Shown: positions 17,670 to 35,234, counted from the stretch's first letter. The stretch is 64,000 nucleotides of DNA from Pseudomonas citrullilanati (GCF_030580855.1 NZ_JAUQOP010000017.1:1-64000); one strand, 5' to 3'. Notes: generated by a model from the letters alone, not told the origin. Numbers and translations are program-made.

Positions 17670-17688
17670 GCCGTTGTAGCGCTTCAAC

Positions 17689-17723
17689 AAAAAGCCCCGG
17701 CTCCTGCGAGTCGGGGCTTTTTT
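17689..17723. terminator. terminator after maeB
   Basis: The AAAAGCCCCG / CGGGGCTTT stem (arms near 17690-17699 and 17712-17720) is followed by T residues, 20 bases after the maeB stop. The A run upstream makes it potentially bidirectional. Confidence 0.9.
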
Positions 17724-17770
17724 GTGCCTGAATTGGTATAGGGGAAACTCTTTCCTGAACAGGCCGAAAA

Positions 17771-17902
17771 CCTGTGGCGAGGGGATTTATCCCCGCTCGG
17801 CTGCGCAGCAGTCGTCATCCGGCTGGCGCGGTTCATTTATCCGCGCTGCCTGGATGAGGGGCTGCTGCGCAGCCCAGCGGGGATAAATCCCCTCGCCACA
17901 GG
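17771..17902. repeat. REP-type inverted repeat (GTGGCGAGGGGAT family)
   Basis: Perfect 27-base arms 17771-17797 and 17876-17902 carry the GAGGGGATTTATCCCCGCT core; inner sequence also pairs (GCGCAGCAG with CTGCTGCGC). It sits between the two terminators of the convergent maeB and ponA genes. Confidence 0.9.
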
Positions 17903-17917
17903 GTCCTTGCGCGATAT

Positions 17918-17955
17918 AAAAAAAGCCCCGCGCTTCTCGCGAAGGCGGGGCTTTT
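17918..17955 (-). terminator. terminator of ponA
   Basis: An 11-bp stem (17921-17931 with 17945-17955) is followed on the minus strand by a run of seven T. It lies 13 bases beyond the PBP1A stop codon. Confidence 0.9.
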
Positions 17956-17967
17956 GGATGGGGCTGG

Positions 17968-20415
17968 TCAGAACAGGTCGATCGGCGCCGCTTCGTCCGC
18001 CGGCAGCGGGCTGCCTGGTGCGACGCCGTTGCCCAGCTCGTTGACCGACGGCGGCGTGTCTTCGCTCTTGAACAGTTCGAAGTAGGCGCCAGGTGTCCCT
18101 GGAGTGGCTGCGCGGCCGCTGACCGGGTCGACGCGCAGGCTGAGGATGCCTTCGGGTTCCGGTTGGGTGTGTGGTGGCTTGTCCTTGAGGGCGGCGCCCA
18201 TGTAGCTCATCCAGATCGGCAGGGCCACGGTGCCGCCGAACTCGCGGCGCCCGAGGCTTTCCGGTTGGTCGAAACCGGTCCAGACGGTGGTCACGTAGTC
18301 GGCGTTATAGCCGGAGAACCAGGCGTCCTTGGATTCGTTGGTGGTGCCTGTCTTGCCCGCCAGGTCGGTGCGGCCCAGGGCCAGGGCGCGACGACCGGTG
18401 CCCAGCTTGATCACGTCCTGCAGCATGCTGTTGAGGATGTAGGTGGTGCGGCCGTCGACAATGCGCTCGGCGATGGCCGGTGCTTGTGGCACGCCCGGGG
18501 CGGTCGTGGCTTCGCCCGGCAACGGGTTGACCGTGAACGTCCCGGAGGATGGCGCGGCGAGGCCGTCGCTGGCCTGCTCGCCGGTGGGCACCCGCGGCGG
18601 GTTGGCGACGAACAGCGTCTCGCCGTTGCGGCTCTCGATCTTGTCGATGATGTACGGCGTGATCTTGTACCCGCCGTTGGCGAAGGTGCTCCAGCCGGTG
18701 GCGATTTCCATCGGGGTCAGGGTCGCGGTGCCCAGGGCCAGGGACAGGTTGCGCGGCAGGTCCTGCTTGTTGAAGCCGAACTTGCTGATGTAGTCGATGG
18801 TGCGGTCCACGCCGAGCGCCTGCAGCAGGCGGATCGACACCAGGTTGCGCGACTTGTACAGCGCTTCGCGCAGGCGGATCGGGCCGAGGAAGGTGTTGGT
18901 GTCGTTCTTTGGCCGCCAGACCTTGTCCAGGTACTCATCGACGAACACGATCGGCGCATCGTTCACCAGGCTGGCGGCGGTGTAGCCATTGTCCAGGGCG
19001 GCGCTGTAGACGAACGGCTTGAAGCTCGAACCCGGCTGGCGCTTGGCCTGCAACGCACGGTTGTAGTTGCTCTGCTCGAACGCGAAGCCCCCGACCAGCG
19101 AGCGGATGGCGCCGTCCTGCGGATCGAGGGACACCAGCGCGCCCTGGGCGGCCGGGATCTGGCTGAACTTGAGGGCATTGTCCGCCTGGCGTTGCACCCG
19201 GATCAGGTCGCCGACCTGGGCCACGTCCGCCGGCTGGCGAGGGTTGGCACCCATGCTGTTGGTATTGAGGAACGGGCGAGCCCATTTCATGCTGTCCCAG
19301 GCGACATGCTCTTCCTGCTCGCCGTTGCGCGTCAGCACCTTGAGGCCGTCCTTGTCCACCGAGGTGACGATCGCCGGTTCCAGGCCGCTGATGGTGCGCT
19401 GCTTGGTCAGCTCCAGGGCCCAGGCCTCGCGGGTCTTGCCGGGCAGGCGCGATTCAGGGCCGCGGTAGCCGTGGCGCTGGTCGTAGGTCATCAGGCCTTC
19501 GTGCAGGGCGGTGTTGGCCATTTCCTGTAGGTTGCTGGGTACCGTGGTGGTGACGCGGAAACCTTCGGTATAGGCGTCGCTGCCATAGCGGCCGACCATT
19601 TCGGCGCGGGCCATCTCGGCGATGTAGGGCGCGTTCACCTCGGGGGTCGGTACGTGATAGCTGGCGTTCAGCGGCTCGTTGATCGCGGCGGTGTAGTCGC
19701 TCTCGCTGATCTTGCCGAGCTTGTACATGCGCCCCAGGATCCAGTCGCGCCGCTCCTTGCTGCGGGCCGGGTTGGCCAGCGGGTTGAAGCGCGACGGCGC
19801 CTTGGGCAGGCCGGCGATCATCGCCATCTGAGCCAGGCTCACATCGCGGATCGACTTGCCGTAGTACACCTGTGCCGCCGCCTCGATACCGTAGGCGCGG
19901 TTGCCCAGGTAGATCTTGTTCACGTACAGCTCGAGGATCTCGTCCTTGGTCAGCTGTCGCTCGATCTGCAGGGCCAGGAGGATCTCGGTGGTCTTGCGCG
20001 AGAAGCTGCGCTCGCTGGTCAGGAAGAAGTTCTTGGCCACCTGCATGGTGATGGTGCTGCCGCCGGACTGGATGTGCCCGCTCTTGACCAGTTGGCTGGC
20101 GGCGCGCATCAGGCTGCCGGGATCGACGCCGTAGTGGTTGGCGAAGTTGTCATCTTCAGCACTTAGTAACGCATTGATGAAATTGGGGGGAATATCGGCG
20201 AAACGGATCGGTGTGCGGCGCATTTCGCCAAATTCGGCGATCAATTTGTTGTCGCTGCTGTACACCCGCAGGGGAATCTGCAACTGAATACTTCTCAGAG
20301 CCTCCACGGACGGCAAACCCGGACTAAGGTAAAGAAACGCACCGCTCAGACCCAGGAGCAGTCCGCAGAAAACGGCGATGATGGACCATCCGAAAAATTT
20401 CAGCAGACGAATCAA
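17968..20415 (-). CDS. ponA: penicillin-binding protein 1A (bifunctional)
   Basis: Class A PBP (mrcA/ponA) of about 815 residues that polymerises and cross-links peptidoglycan. An N-terminal membrane anchor (FFGWSIIAVFCGLLLGLSGAF) precedes the GT51 domain (LLSAEDDNFANHYGVDPGS, then GGSTITMQVAKNF). The transpeptidase domain has the SxxK motif in PGSSFKPF, an SRN motif in YKSRNLVS and KTG in AGKTGTTNESKDAW. The start is uncertain: TTG at 20415 (LIRLLKFFGW) matches the N-terminus I recall for relatives; the open frame extends 52 codons further. It is divergent from pilM, an arrangement typical of pseudomonads. Confidence 0.95.
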   Translation of the reverse strand: MIRLLKFFGWSIIAVFCGLLLGLSGAFLYLSPGLPSVEALRSIQLQIPLRVYSSDNKLIAEFGEMRRTPIRFADIPPNFINALLSAEDDNFANHYGVDPGSLMRAASQLVKSGHIQSGGSTITMQVAKNFFLTSERSFSRKTTEILLALQIERQLTKDEILELYVNKIYLGNRAYGIEAAAQVYYGKSIRDVSLAQMAMIAGLPKAPSRFNPLANPARSKERRDWILGRMYKLGKISESDYTAAINEPLNASYHVPTPEVNAPYIAEMARAEMVGRYGSDAYTEGFRVTTTVPSNLQEMANTALHEGLMTYDQRHGYRGPESRLPGKTREAWALELTKQRTISGLEPAIVTSVDKDGLKVLTRNGEQEEHVAWDSMKWARPFLNTNSMGANPRQPADVAQVGDLIRVQRQADNALKFSQIPAAQGALVSLDPQDGAIRSLVGGFAFEQSNYNRALQAKRQPGSSFKPFVYSAALDNGYTAASLVNDAPIVFVDEYLDKVWRPKNDTNTFLGPIRLREALYKSRNLVSIRLLQALGVDRTIDYISKFGFNKQDLPRNLSLALGTATLTPMEIATGWSTFANGGYKITPYIIDKIESRNGETLFVANPPRVPTGEQASDGLAAPSSGTFTVNPLPGEATTAPGVPQAPAIAERIVDGRTTYILNSMLQDVIKLGTGRRALALGRTDLAGKTGTTNESKDAWFSGYNADYVTTVWTGFDQPESLGRREFGGTVALPIWMSYMGAALKDKPPHTQPEPEGILSLRVDPVSGRAATPGTPGAYFELFKSEDTPPSVNELGNGVAPGSPLPADEAAPIDLF

Positions 20416-20592
20416 GGCTTTTGGATATCCAGGCAAGGAATGAAAAAGGCGCCAGGTGCAGGGAAGGCCCCGTGCTTGCAACAAAGCGAAAAAAACGCTG
20501 GGCATTATAAGCATTTTTTTTCGCCAGGAATGCCATCCGGACGTCCGTCGGACCGGAGCGATTGAACGCAACGCATATTAGAGAGTCCGTAA

Positions 20593-21683
<1,091 letters not shown>

Positions 21684-21684
<1 letters not shown>

Positions 21685-22250
21685 TGGCGCGCATCAACCT
21701 TCTCCCCTGGCGCGAGGAACTGCGCGAAGAACGGCGCAAGCGCTTCCTGCTGGCGTTGGTCGGCGCGCTGGTCGGCGCGGTCGGCGTGACGCTGATTGCC
21801 GTGCAATACATCAACAGCGCCATCGACCGGCAAGTGGCCCGCAACAACCATCTCTCGGAACAGATCGCCGTGCTGGACGAGCGAATCAAGCAGATCGGCG
21901 ACCTCAAGGCCCGCCGCCAGCAACTGCTGGAGCGCATGCGCATCATCCAGGACCTGCAAGGCAACCGGCCCGTCAGCGGGCGCATCTTCGACCAGTTGAC
22001 CCGCACCCTGCCGGACGGGGTGTATTTCACCGAAGTGAAGATGGAAGACGGCACGCTCTCCATCAAGGGGGCCGCCGAATCGAACAACCGGGTCTCGGAC
22101 CTGATGCGCAACCTCGATTCATCGGACCTGTTCGACACCCCCAGCCTGACCGAGGTCAAGGCCACCACGGCGGGGCAGCTTGACCAGGCCAACGTGTTCC
22201 AGCTGACCGTGCGCCAGACCCGTCCCGTCGACACGGAGGACGTCCAATGA
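21684..22250 (+). CDS. pilN: type IV pilus assembly protein PilN
   Basis: Bitopic inner-membrane protein, 188 residues. Its cytoplasmic N-terminus MARINLLPWREELREER contains the INLLPWR motif that binds PilM. One transmembrane helix follows at about 17-38, then a periplasmic coiled coil and ferredoxin-like domain that pairs with PilO. It overlaps pilM by one base and pilO by four. Confidence 0.96.
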
Positions 22251-22870
22251 AGCCTGGGGAGTGGCTGGAAGCCCTGCGCAAGGTCGACTTCCGCGAGCTC
22301 GACACCAACAACATCGGCTCCTGGCCGGCGCCGATCAAATGGCTGGCCGGCATACTGCTGGTGGTCCTCGTGCTGGGGTTGGGCTACAACTTTGCCTTGA
22401 GCGACCTGGAAAACCAGTTGCAACAGGTGCGCGAGGAAGAAAACACCCTCAAGGCGCAATTCGCCGGCAAGGCCCACATGGCGGCGAACCTGGAGCTCTA
22501 CACCGAGCAGATGAAACAGATGGAAACGTCGTTCGGCGTGCTCTTGCGGCAGTTGCCCAGCGACACCGAGGTGCCGGGCCTGTTGGAAGACATCACGCGC
22601 ACCGGCCTGGGCAGCGGCCTGGAGTTCGAGGAAATCAAGCTGCTGCCGGAGGTCACCCAGCCGTTCTACATCGAGTTGCCGATCCAGATCACCGTGACCG
22701 GCGGCTACCATGACCTGGCGACATTCGTCAGTGGCGTGGCCGGGTTGCCCAGGATCGTCACCCTGCACGATTTCGAGATCGCGCCCATGGAACCCGAGGC
22801 GGGGGCCAAGCTGCGCATGAGCATCCAGGCCAAGACCTATCGCTACAATGAGCAGGAGGCGCAGCCATGA
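22247..22870 (+). CDS. pilO: type IV pilus assembly protein PilO
   Basis: Inner-membrane partner of PilN, 207 residues. A cytoplasmic N-terminus of about 25 residues precedes a transmembrane helix (about 27-47, WLAGILLVVLVLGLGYNFAL), then a coiled coil and a periplasmic domain (LPSDTEVPGLLEDITRTGLG). PilN-PilO heterodimers link PilM in the cytoplasm to lipoprotein PilP. It overlaps both neighbours by four bases (ATGA). Confidence 0.96.
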   Translation: MKPGEWLEALRKVDFRELDTNNIGSWPAPIKWLAGILLVVLVLGLGYNFALSDLENQLQQVREEENTLKAQFAGKAHMAANLELYTEQMKQMETSFGVLLRQLPSDTEVPGLLEDITRTGLGSGLEFEEIKLLPEVTQPFYIELPIQITVTGGYHDLATFVSGVAGLPRIVTLHDFEIAPMEPEAGAKLRMSIQAKTYRYNEQEAQP

Positions 22871-23412
22871 GCCCGGCGTCTCGCGTTTGCCTGCTGGCAG
22901 GCCTGCTGGCATTGGCGGGTTGCAACGGCGGCGACGATTTCAGTGACCTGGACGCCTACATGAACGAAGTGCGCCTGCGTCCGCCCGGAAAGATCGAGCC
23001 GACGCCGACATTCAAGCCGGCGCAGACCTTCACCTACAGCGCTGCCAACCTGCGCAGCCCATTTTCCCGGCAGGTCCGGGTCGACCAGGCGGGACGCCAG
23101 CAGGGGGCGCGTAACGTGCGGCCTGATCCGAACCGGGTCAAGCAGTACCTGGAAGGCTTCAATATCGAGCAATTCGAAATGGTCGGCACGATCGCCAACG
23201 CCAGTGGCTCCTTCGCGCTCCTGCGGGGCGCTGGCGGGGTGCACCGGCTCAAGGTCGGTGACTACCTGGGACGCAACGACGGCCGGATCATCGCCATTGG
23301 CGCCACCGAGGTCGATGTGATCGAAATCGTTCCCGATGGCGAGGGCGCCTGGCTGGAGCGGCCACGGACCATTCCCTTGAAAGAGCACTCAATCGTGGAA
23401 GCCCAACAATGA
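22867..23412 (+). CDS. pilP: type IV pilus lipoprotein PilP
   Basis: Periplasmic lipoprotein of 181 residues connecting PilNO to secretin PilQ. The signal peptide ends in the lipobox LAGC with lipidated Cys19. A disordered linker (residues 20-75) is followed by the beta-sandwich HR domain (FEMVGTIANASGSFALLRGAGGVHRLKVGDYLG) that contacts PilQ. It overlaps pilO and pilQ by four bases each. Confidence 0.96.
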   Translation: MSPASRVCLLAGLLALAGCNGGDDFSDLDAYMNEVRLRPPGKIEPTPTFKPAQTFTYSAANLRSPFSRQVRVDQAGRQQGARNVRPDPNRVKQYLEGFNIEQFEMVGTIANASGSFALLRGAGGVHRLKVGDYLGRNDGRIIAIGATEVDVIEIVPDGEGAWLERPRTIPLKEHSIVEAQQ

Positions 23413-25481
23413 ACAGGATTTTTTCAGCCTTCGGTCTTTCGCTAGGGATAGCGCTGTTGTCACCGATGGTCCATGGGGCCGGCCTGAAGACCCTGGATGT
23501 GGCGGCGCTGCCGGGCGACCGCATCGAGCTGAAGCTGACCTTCGACGGGCCGCCGCCAACGCCGCGGGGCTACACCACCGAACAGCCGGCGCGCATTGCC
23601 CTGGACCTGCCAGGCGTCACCAACCAATTGGCGAGCAAGAACCATGACCTGGGCGGTGGCAATGCCCGCAGCGCCACCGTGGTCGAAGCGGGGGACCGCA
23701 CCCGGCTGATCATCGGGCTGACCCAGTTGGCACCCTATGACACCCGCGTCGAGGGCAACAACCTGTTCGTGGTGGTGGGCAAGGGCGCGGCCCCCGCGAC
23801 TGCCGCGGCGGCGCCCCGCCCAGCGGTGGCCAGCGCGGCGCCGGCGAAGGCCCGCGCCCCGGTGGGCAAGGCGATTCGCGGGGTGGACTTCCAACGCGGC
23901 ACCCAGGGCGAGGGCAACGTCGTGATCGACTTGTCCGACCCCGCCATCGCCCCGGATATCCAGGAGCGGGAAGGCAAGATCATCCTCAATTTCGCCCGCA
24001 CGCAACTGCCCGAGCCCCTGCGGGTGCGCCTGGACGTCAAGGATTTCGCCACCCCGGTGCAGTTCGTCAACGCCAGCGCCGGCACCGACCGCGCGACCAT
24101 CAGCATCGAGCCCAGCGGCACCTACGACTATTCGACCTACCAGACCGACAACAAGCTCACCGTCAGCGTCCGGCCCATGAGCGTCGAGGACCTGCAGAAG
24201 CGCAATGCCGATCGCGCCGCCTACAGCGGTGAGAAGCTCTCCCTCAACTTCCAGGACATCGAGGTGCGCTCGGTCCTGCAACTGATTGCCGACTTCACCA
24301 ACCTGAACCTGGTGGCCAGCGACACGGTGCAGGGCGGCATTACCCTGCGGCTGCAGAACGTGCCATGGGACCAGGCGCTGGACCTGGTGCTCAAGACCAA
24401 GGGCCTGGACAAGCGCAAGGTCGGCAACGTGCTGCTGGTGGCGCCGGCCGATGAGATCGCGGCGCGCGAGCGCCAGGAGCTCGAATCCCAGAAGCAGATC
24501 GCCGACCTGGCGCCGCTGCGCCGGGAGCTGCTGCAGGTCAACTACGCCAAGGCCGCTGACATCGCCAAGCTGTTCCAGTCGGTGACCAGTGCCGAAGCGA
24601 AGGCCGATGAGCGCGGCACGATCACGGTTGACGAGCGTACCAACAACATCATTGCCTACCAGACCCAGGACCGGCTCGACGAACTGCGTCGGATCGTCGC
24701 GCAACTGGATATCCCGGTGCGCCAGGTGATGATCGAGGCGCGGATCGTCGAGGCCAACGTCGACTACGACAAGAACCTGGGTGTGCGCTGGGGTGGCTCG
24801 CTTCAGAACAAGGGCAACTGGAACTCCTCCGGGGTCACGTCCGGGACGTCCACGACCATTGGCACGCCGGGCAGCACCGGCACCAACCAGCCGTTCGTCG
24901 ACATGGGGGTGTCGGGCAATACCTCGGGGATCGGCATCGCGTTCATCACCGACAACGTCCTGCTGGACCTGGAGCTGACGGCGATGGAGAAGACCGGCAA
25001 CGGCGAAATCGTCTCCCAACCCAAGGTCGTGACGTCCGACAAGGAGACGGCGAAGATCCTCAAGGGCACGGAGATCCCCTACCAGGAAGCCAGCTCCAGC
25101 GGCGCCACCTCGGTGTCGTTCAAGGAGGCCTCGCTGTCGCTGGAAGTGACCCCGCAGATCACCCCGGACAACCGCATCATCATGGAGGTCAAGGTCACCA
25201 AGGATGAGCCTGACTACCTGAACAAGGTCCAGGAGGTGCCGCCGATCAAGAAAAATGAAGTCAACGCCAAGGTGCTGGTCAATGACGGCGAGACCATTGT
25301 GATTGGCGGGGTTTTCTCGAATACTCAGAGCAAGGTTGTAGATAAGGTGCCATTTCTTGGCGATGTGCCGTATCTTGGCCGCCTTTTCCGGCGTGATGTG
25401 GTCTCGGAGAAAAAATCCGAGCTGCTGGTGTTCCTCACTCCGCGTATCATGAACAACCAGGCGATTGCTGTGAGTCGTTGA
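23409..25481 (+). CDS. pilQ: type IV pilus secretin PilQ
   Basis: Outer-membrane secretin through which the pilus emerges, 690 residues. A signal peptide ([23 protein letters not shown]) precedes AMIN peptidoglycan-binding domains (LDLPGV...[17 protein letters not shown]), N0/N1 domains ([25 protein letters not shown]) and the secretin core ([22 protein letters not shown]) ending at [12 protein letters not shown] glycine/serine/threonine-rich insert at about 465-495 lies in the gate region. aroK starts four bases after its stop, so the pilus operon runs into the shikimate genes. Confidence 0.97.
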   Translation: MNRIFSAFGLSLGIALLSPMVHGAGLKTLDVAALPGDRIELKLTFDGPPPTPRGYTTEQPARIALDLPGVTNQLASKNHDLGGGNARSATVVEAGDRTRLIIGLTQLAPYDTRVEGNNLFVVVGKGAAPATAAAAPRPAVASAAPAKARAPVGKAIRGVDFQRGTQGEGNVVIDLSDPAIAPDIQEREGKIILNFARTQLPEPLRVRLDVKDFATPVQFVNASAGTDRATISIEPSGTYDYSTYQTDNKLTVSVRPMSVEDLQKRNADRAAYSGEKLSLNFQDIEVRSVLQLIADFTNLNLVASDTVQGGITLRLQNVPWDQALDLVLKTKGLDKRKVGNVLLVAPADEIAARERQELESQKQIADLAPLRRELLQVNYAKAADIAKLFQSVTSAEAKADERGTITVDERTNNIIAYQTQDRLDELRRIVAQLDIPVRQVMIEARIVEANVDYDKNLGVRWGGSLQNKGNWNSSGVTSGTSTTIGTPGSTGTNQPFVDMGVSGNTSGIGIAFITDNVLLDLELTAMEKTGNGEIVSQPKVVTSDKETAKILKGTEIPYQEASSSGATSVSFKEASLSLEVTPQITPDNRIIMEVKVTKDEPDYLNKVQEVPPIKKNEVNAKVLVNDGETIVIGGVFSNTQSKVVDKVPFLGDVPYLGRLFRRDVVSEKKSELLVFLTPRIMNNQAIAVSR

Positions 25482-25485
25482 TTCT

Positions 25486-26004
25486 GTGCGAAATTTGATT
25501 CTTGTAGGGCCGATGGGGGCTGGAAAAAGCACCATCGGCCGTTTGCTGGCCAAAGAGCTGCGCCTGCCGTTCAAAGATTCCGACAAGGAAATTGAATTGC
25601 GCACGGGCGCCAATATCCCATGGATCTTCGACAAGGAAGGCGAGCCGGGCTTTCGTGACCGTGAGCAGGCGATGATCGCCGAGCTGTGCGCGTTCGAAGG
25701 CGTGGTGCTGGCCACCGGTGGCGGCGCGGTGATGCGCGAAGCCAATCGTCGGGCGCTGCACGCTGGCGGACGGGTGGTCTACCTGCACGCATCGGTGGAA
25801 CAGCAGGTCGGCCGCACGGCCCGTGACCGGAACCGGCCGTTGCTGCGCACCGCCGATCCGGCCAAGACCCTGCGGGACCTGCTGGAATTGCGTGACCCGC
25901 TGTACCGGGAGATCGCCGACCTGGTGGTGGAAACCGATGAACGGCCGCCGCGGATGGTGGTGCTGGACATCCTCGAGCGCCTGCAACAACTACCTCCTCG
26001 TTAA
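25486..26004 (+). CDS. aroK: shikimate kinase
   Basis: Phosphorylates shikimate with ATP in aromatic amino acid synthesis, 172 residues. Walker [10 protein letters not shown] is at residues 8-16, the shikimate-binding DSDKEIE and FRDRE motifs follow, then ATGGGAVM and the lid motif [11 protein letters not shown]. The start is GTG, four bases after pilQ, suggesting translational coupling. The pilQ-aroK-aroB order is usual in gammaproteobacteria. Confidence 0.97.
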   Translation: MRNLILVGPMGAGKSTIGRLLAKELRLPFKDSDKEIELRTGANIPWIFDKEGEPGFRDREQAMIAELCAFEGVVLATGGGAVMREANRRALHAGGRVVYLHASVEQQVGRTARDRNRPLLRTADPAKTLRDLLELRDPLYREIADLVVETDERPPRMVVLDILERLQQLPPR

Positions 26005-26148
26005 TGCGCCTGGCGAAATGCGCTATCCTCGACGTCCCGTCCTGGCCTGCCTGTGGCGTGGCAGATGGCCATCGGACGGCGTCGGATCACCGTGGACTTT
26101 CGTTAATTGCAGGCAGGACGCCTGCTTCCATCTTCACTGTGGGGACAC

Positions 26149-27249
26149 ATGCAGACACTTAAGGTCGACCTGGGCGAGCGCAGCTACCCGATTCACATTG
26201 GCGAAGGTTTGCTGGACCAGCCTGAACTGCTGGCCCCGCATATCGCCGGCCGACAAGTGGCGATCATCTCCAACGAAACCGTCGCGCCCCTGTACCTGGA
26301 GCGCCTGGCTCGCACCTTGTCGGCCTACTCGGTCATTTCCGTGGTGTTGCCCGACGGCGAAGCGTTCAAGAACTGGGAAACCCTGCAGCTGATCTTCGAT
26401 GGCCTGTTGACCGCGCGGCACGACCGACGGACCACGGTCGTGGCCCTGGGCGGCGGCGTGATCGGCGACATGGCCGGTTTTGCCGCCGCCTGCTACCAGC
26501 GCGGCGTGGATTTCATCCAGATCCCCACCACGCTGCTTTCCCAGGTCGACTCCTCGGTGGGTGGCAAGACCGGCATCAACCATCCGCTGGGCAAGAACAT
26601 GGTGGGTGCGTTCTACCAGCCCAACGTGGTGCTGATCGATACCGCTACCCTCACTACCCTGCCGGCCCGCGAGCTCTCCGCCGGGCTGGCGGAAGTCATC
26701 AAGTACGGGCTGATCTGCGACGAGCCGTTCCTGGGATGGCTGGAAGAGCACGTCGACCGCCTGCGCGCCCTGGATCAAACGGCGCTGACCTATGCCATCG
26801 AACGCTCCTGCGCCGCCAAGGCCGCCGTGGTCGGTGCCGATGAACGGGAGTCGGGGGTGCGTGCCACGCTCAACCTCGGCCACACGTTCGGCCACGCCAT
26901 CGAAACCCATATGGGCTATGGGGTCTGGCTGCATGGCGAGGCGGTGGCGGCGGGCACGGTCATGGCCCTGGAGATGTCCGCGCGGCTGGGCTGGATCAGC
27001 GAGCAGGAGCGTGATCGCGGCATTCGCCTGTTCCAGCGCGCCGGGCTGCCGGTGGTCCCGCCCGAGGAGATGACCGAGGCGGATTTCCTCGAACACATGG
27101 CAATCGACAAGAAAGTGATCGACGGTCGTCTGCGTCTGGTGCTGCTGCGCCGCATGGGCGAAGCGGTGGTGACCGACGATTATCCGAAAGAGGTTCTACA
27201 GGCCACGCTGGGAGCGGACTACCGCGCCCTGGCTCAGCTTAAAGGTTAA
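26149..27249 (+). CDS. aroB: 3-dehydroquinate synthase
   Basis: NAD+-dependent cyclisation of DAHP to 3-dehydroquinate, 366 residues. The NAD site is [14 protein letters not shown]; metal and substrate residues lie in [19 protein letters not shown] and in [14 protein letters not shown] 26149 ([15 protein letters not shown]) is preferred over an upstream in-frame start. The 144-base gap after aroK shows no clear signal. Confidence 0.97.
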   Translation: MQTLKVDLGERSYPIHIGEGLLDQPELLAPHIAGRQVAIISNETVAPLYLERLARTLSAYSVISVVLPDGEAFKNWETLQLIFDGLLTARHDRRTTVVALGGGVIGDMAGFAAACYQRGVDFIQIPTTLLSQVDSSVGGKTGINHPLGKNMVGAFYQPNVVLIDTATLTTLPARELSAGLAEVIKYGLICDEPFLGWLEEHVDRLRALDQTALTYAIERSCAAKAAVVGADERESGVRATLNLGHTFGHAIETHMGYGVWLHGEAVAAGTVMALEMSARLGWISEQERDRGIRLFQRAGLPVVPPEEMTEADFLEHMAIDKKVIDGRLRLVLLRRMGEAVVTDDYPKEVLQATLGADYRALAQLKG

Positions 27250-27259
27250 TAAGATTCCG

Positions 27260-28849
27260 ATGACTAGTTTGCATGCCGACGAGGCTTTCCTCGGCCATTT
27301 CCAGTTGAGTCATGACCCTTTTGCACCTCGGGTCCCGGGCTTCAAGTTCTTTCCTGCCCAGCGCAAGCCCGTACTGGGCCAGTTGCATCACCTGGCGCGC
27401 TACAGCCAGTTGCTGCTGGTGGTGACCGGTCCCCAGGGCAGCGGCAAGACCCTGCTGCGCCAGGCCCTGGTGGCCAGCACCAACAAGCAGTCGGTGCAGA
27501 GCGTGGTGGTGTCGGCCCGCGGCGCCGGAGATGCCGCCGGTGTACTGCGCCAGGTGGCCGAGGCACTGAATGTGGCCCAGGCCGAAATCGGTGCGATTCT
27601 CGACCAGATCGTGCAGCTGGCGCTGACCGGTCAGGAAGTCTACCTGCTGGTGGACGATGCCGAGCAGCTCGACGAATCGGCCCTTGAAGCCTTGCTGGCC
27701 CTGGCGGCCGGCGCGCCGGAAGGGCGTCCCCATGTGTTCCTGTTCGGCGAGTCGTCGCTGATCGCCGAGCTGGACCAGTTGAGCCTCGAGGAAGAGCGTT
27801 TCCACGTCATCGAACTGGCGCCCTACACCGAGGAAGAGACCCGCGAATACCTGGCCCAGCGTCTTGAGGGGGCTGGCCGGGGTATCGAACTTTTCACCGC
27901 GGATCAGATCTCTGAGATTCACCAAAGCGCCGAGGGCTGGCCTGGCAACATCAACCAGGTTGCCCGCGATGCCCTGATCGAAGTCATGATCGCCAGCCGC
28001 TCCGCGGTGAAGCGTCCAAGTATGGGGTTCAACATGCCGAAGAAACACGTATTGGCGATTTCCGCCGTGGTCGTGGTCGCGGTCGCCGCCGCCTGGCTGA
28101 TGCCGGGTCGCAACAAGGCACCTGCCACCGGCACGCCTGCCAACGAACAGGCACAACTGCCCCTCGGCCAGGGCACGCCACAACCCAACGGTGGGGCGCC
28201 GGCGGTGGAATTCGCCGGCAATACCCAGCCGATGCCGCTGCCGCTGGTCGGCCAGTCGCAACCGGTCATGCGTGGCCCCCTGGCCGAAGCCGCCGGCGGG
28301 ATTACCGAAGGCGACGATGGCGCCGCACCGCCGATCGACGACAGCAGCGACACGCCGCCGACCGTGACCACCACCGCGCCGCCTGCGGGTGTGCCGGCCG
28401 GCCCGGCCCCGACACCTGTGCCGGCTCCGGCCGCCAAGCCGACCCCGGCACCGACCCAGCTGGCCACCGCCAAGCCCGCGCCAATGCCGGTACCGGCGCC
28501 TGCAGCCAAGCCCGCCGCTCCGGCGGCCAAGCCTGCCGCCCCGGCCCCGGCCAAGGCCGCCGGTGGCAACTGGTACGCCGGCCAGGCGCCGGGCAACTAC
28601 GTGGTGCAGATCCTGGGCACCAGCTCGGAAGCCACCGCGCAGAACTTCGTCAAGGAACAGGGCGGCGAGTACCGCTATTTCAAGAAAGTGCTCAACGGCA
28701 AGCCGCTGTATGTCATCACCTATGGCAGTTTCGCCAACCGTGATGCCGCCGTTTCCGCCATCAAGGCCTTGCCAGCGAAGGTCCAGGCTGGTAAACCTTG
28801 GCCTCGCACTGTCGCCAGCGTCCAACAGGAACTGGCTGCAACTCGCTGA
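27260..28849 (+). CDS. DamX-like ATPase/SPOR-domain division protein
   Basis: Inner-membrane protein of 529 residues. The N-terminal half is an ExeA-like AAA ATPase (HFQLSHDPFAPRVPG, Walker A GPQGSGKT at 57-64, Walker B LLVDDAEQL). One transmembrane helix is at about 262-280, followed by a long Ala/Pro/Lys-rich periplasmic linker and a C-terminal SPOR domain from about 434 that binds septal peptidoglycan. Architecture and position after aroB correspond to E. coli damX, which has a role in cell division. It starts 10 bases after aroB. No dam methylase gene follows here. Confidence 0.85.
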   Translation: MTSLHADEAFLGHFQLSHDPFAPRVPGFKFFPAQRKPVLGQLHHLARYSQLLLVVTGPQGSGKTLLRQALVASTNKQSVQSVVVSARGAGDAAGVLRQVAEALNVAQAEIGAILDQIVQLALTGQEVYLLVDDAEQLDESALEALLALAAGAPEGRPHVFLFGESSLIAELDQLSLEEERFHVIELAPYTEEETREYLAQRLEGAGRGIELFTADQISEIHQSAEGWPGNINQVARDALIEVMIASRSAVKRPSMGFNMPKKHVLAISAVVVVAVAAAWLMPGRNKAPATGTPANEQAQLPLGQGTPQPNGGAPAVEFAGNTQPMPLPLVGQSQPVMRGPLAEAAGGITEGDDGAAPPIDDSSDTPPTVTTTAPPAGVPAGPAPTPVPAPAAKPTPAPTQLATAKPAPMPVPAPAAKPAAPAAKPAAPAPAKAAGGNWYAGQAPGNYVVQILGTSSEATAQNFVKEQGGEYRYFKKVLNGKPLYVITYGSFANRDAAVSAIKALPAKVQAGKPWPRTVASVQQELAATR

Positions 28850-28988
28850 TGATTCGGCGGCCTTACCCAGGCCGCCTCTCCCGGCACCTCAACATTTCCA
28901 CAAGGGCGAGCGACCTTTCGGGCCGCGCGCCTTGTGGTGTCTGCGTCACAGTAGCGTTTGAGTCGTAGCGGTCGAACCCAAAAAAGTT

Positions 28989-29017
28989 TTGACTAGCACA
29001 GCATATAGCTTTAAACC
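28989..29017 (+). promoter_or_regulatory. candidate distal sigma-70 promoter of gltB
   Basis: TTGACT (28989-28994), a 17-base spacer and TAAACC (29012-29017). The 349-base gap between the DamX-like gene and gltB also holds two terminator-like stems without T runs (28856-28876 and 28898-28937) and an AT-rich tract around 28975-29060; no gene is visible in it. Confidence 0.45.
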
Positions 29018-29060
29018 TTTCACAAATGCGACATGAATTTGCGACAGTTCGTCGTCAAAT

Positions 29061-29089
29061 TTGTGGGGCCCTGTGTCGGTGTGTACAAT
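29061..29089 (+). promoter_or_regulatory. candidate proximal sigma-70 promoter of gltB
   Basis: TTGTGG (29061-29066), a 17-base spacer and TACAAT (29084-29089), about 110 bases upstream of the gltB ATG. The -10 is close to consensus. Confidence 0.55.
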
Positions 29090-29198
29090 GACCTCCCTTT
29101 TGCCCCCGCAAAGCTGGCGTACGTTCGGCGCGGCATGCAACTGGTTGAATTGAAAAGAAATTTGCCTCGGCAAGAGGCAGCCTGGTGAGAAAGTGTCT

Positions 29199-35099
<5,901 letters not shown>

Positions 35100-35117
35100 T
35101 CAGGCAACACAAAAAAC

Positions 35118-35234
35118 TGTGGGAGTGAGCTTTGTGGGAGCAAAGCTTGCTCGCGATCCAGGCGCCTCGGTACCCAAGAGCGCGCGGTGGTTTCATCGCG
35201 GGCAAGCCTTGCTCCCACAAAACTGCTCCCACAG
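35118..35234. repeat. nested REP-type inverted repeat
   Basis: Outer arms CTGTGGGAGTGAG and CTGCTCCCACAG enclose an inner pair (TGTGGGAGCAAAGCTTGCTC with its near-complement). This is the same nested design as at 7674-7788. It lies 18 bases after the gltD stop. Confidence 0.85.

Noticed and set aside
23460..25745. 761-residue minus-strand frame opposite pilQ and aroK
   Set aside because: Antisense shadow; crosses two real genes.
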